Positions 5,192 to 6,058 of a DNA stretch of 6,058 nucleotides are shown here, in pieces; position 1 is the first letter of the stretch; every line of letters begins with the position of its first letter. Both the position numbers and the translations under genes were made by a program. The notes beneath the pieces were generated by a model that saw only the letters and a program-made list of their open reading frames with translations, did no database searches and was not told the DNA's origin. Location of the stretch: NCBI GenBank assembly GCA_037132395.1, contig JBAXPC010000037.1, forward strand, positions 1 to 6,058, read 5' to 3'. This DNA is from SICB01 sp037132395. GTDB lineage: Bacteria > Patescibacteriota > Saccharimonadia > CAILAD01 > BJGX01.

Positions 5192-5199
5192 TTTTAAAA

Positions 5200-6058
5200 A
5201 TGATCTTGTATTTATATGGCGAAAATAGTTATGCAATCAGTCGCCAGCTGAGTCTAATAAAATCTCAATATATCAAAAAAACAGGCTCCGAGGGAGATAT
5301 GCAAACTATCGATGCCCTCGAGCAGGGTAATGATAGCCTGATTGCTAATTTGTCCGCCATGCCGATGTTTGTTAGTAGCCGGCTGATTGTTTTGACTAAT
5401 CTGCCCAAATCGAAGCCAAGCCAAAAGCAGATTGATGCTATATTGCAAAACACCAGCGAGAGTACCAATTTGGTGATTATCGACCCCAATCCAGATAAGC
5501 GCACCACTCTTTATAAGAGCCTTAGTAAGGTTAAGGGCGCTACGGAGTTTAGGCGGCCTAGCCGAGTCGAGCTAACAAAATGGGCACTGGTCGAGGCTCA
5601 TAGAGCAGGTGCGACGCTCGATAGCCAGCTAGCCGGCTATCTCATCGACCTAGTGGGCGAAAGCCAGTGGAGTTTGCATAACGAAATAGCCAAGCTGGCC
5701 AGCTACAATAGCGATATTTCTCGGGCATCGGTCGACGAGCTGGCTACGCCGAGTCTTGAAAACAACGCCTTCATTTTGGCCGAAGCCTTGGTACGTAAGG
5801 ATTTACCGCGAGTAATAAAATTATACAAAAGCCTTAAGCTGCAGGGCTACGCCGACCAGATGATACTAGGGGCTATTATTTATCAGTTCCGGGTTTTGAT
5901 GCTGGTTATTATCAACAACCCTCAGCTCAATCAGGCCTACAAAATATCGCCGTATTCAACCCAAAAAGCCCTGCCTTTGGTCAAGGGGCTAGATATCGAA
6001 GATATCTCAGGGGCCTATCAGCTCATCGCCGAGGCCGACATTGCTACCAAAACTGGTG
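5200..6058 (+). CDS. holA: DNA polymerase III delta subunit (clamp loader), 3' end cut by the window
   Basis: Delta is the clamp-loader subunit that binds and opens the beta sliding clamp; it acts with delta' and tau/gamma. The frame is open from ATG 5200 to the edge, 286 full codons; the family usually has about 320-340, so roughly 30-50 residues are missing. Visible marks are the N-terminal strand MILYLYGEN, the shortage of any Walker A motif (delta is a non-ATPase AAA+ relative), the LVIIDPNPDKRTTLYKSL region near 91-108 with a middle-domain strand followed by charged helix, and the segment with EIAKLASY near 163-170. The family mark near the end is ADIATKTG, corresponding to the usual AD...KTG. 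The strand, own -10 box and strong Shine-Dalgarno indicate independent expression. Confidence in the family is high, based on the overall pattern and the C-terminal KTG. Confidence 0.9.
   Translation, partial: MILYLYGENSYAISRQLSLIKSQYIKKTGSEGDMQTIDALEQGNDSLIANLSAMPMFVSSRLIVLTNLPKSKPSQKQIDAILQNTSESTNLVIIDPNPDKRTTLYKSLSKVKGATEFRRPSRVELTKWALVEAHRAGATLDSQLAGYLIDLVGESQWSLHNEIAKLASYNSDISRASVDELATPSLENNAFILAEALVRKDLPRVIKLYKSLKLQGYADQMILGAIIYQFRVLMLVIINNPQLNQAYKISPYSTQKALPLVKGLDIEDISGAYQLIAEADIATKTG

Noticed and set aside
5175..5193. Hairpin AACCTC/GAGGTT that would hide the holA Shine-Dalgarno
   Set aside because: The 6-bp stem is perfect, but if the TATAAT at 5168-5173 is the -10, transcription starts near 5180 and the 5' arm is not in the mRNA. 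It matters only for longer readthrough transcripts.
1..6058. tRNA, rRNA, riboswitch, insertion sequence or attachment site
   Set aside because: No cloverleaf, rRNA-like segment, transposase, terminal inverted repeats or target duplication was seen; no gene-free stretch exceeds 300 bases.

Overview
The window is bacterial chromosome carrying three housekeeping DNA replication and repair genes on the plus strand: polA (DNA polymerase I, complete), fpg/mutM (formamidopyrimidine-DNA glycosylase, complete) and holA (DNA polymerase III delta subunit, cut by the right edge). Small genes of unknown function lie between them on the minus strand. The protein sequences look like Candidate Phyla Radiation/Patescibacteria, most likely Saccharibacteria (TM7). 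This rests on the overall look of PolA, on a GGGHP-type insertion in Fpg, on short AT-rich spacers and on orphan small ORFs. UGA behaves as a stop, which argues against the UGA=Gly lineages Gracilibacteria and Absconditabacteria. The taxonomic call is inference and moderate in strength.

Layout: 1-234 holds the N-terminal 78 codons of a charged, probably coiled-coil minus-strand protein that runs off the left edge. It diverges from polA (305-3070) across a 70-bp spacer. polA converges on a minus-strand pair: a predicted 45-codon tail-anchored membrane peptide (3597-3460), then a 116-aa unknown protein (3443-3093). A hairpin terminator sits at the polA junction. The pair diverges from fpg (3717-4607). 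Between them lie a TATAAT box, a 15-bp tandem repeat and a 21-codon leader ORF that overlaps the fpg start. fpg converges on a 133-aa minus-strand unknown protein (5060-4659), again across a hairpin terminator. That gene has a good sigma70-type promoter and diverges from holA (5200 to the edge).

Pol I would fill gaps and remove primers, Fpg would excise oxidised purines (Pol I being the natural gap filler for that repair), and the delta subunit would open the sliding clamp. The genes are not one operon: each appears to have its own -10 element and each is separated from the next by minus-strand material.

The least expected structure is at the gene starts. Three plus-type starts (left-edge gene, polA and the fpg leader ORF) have a -10 hexamer only 6-7 nt before the ATG and no Shine-Dalgarno, which predicts leaderless mRNAs. 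The two larger minus-strand genes and holA have strong Shine-Dalgarno sequences. The fpg leader ORF, made of in-frame 15-nt repeats and overlapping the fpg start by 8 nt, is the best candidate here for something undescribed.
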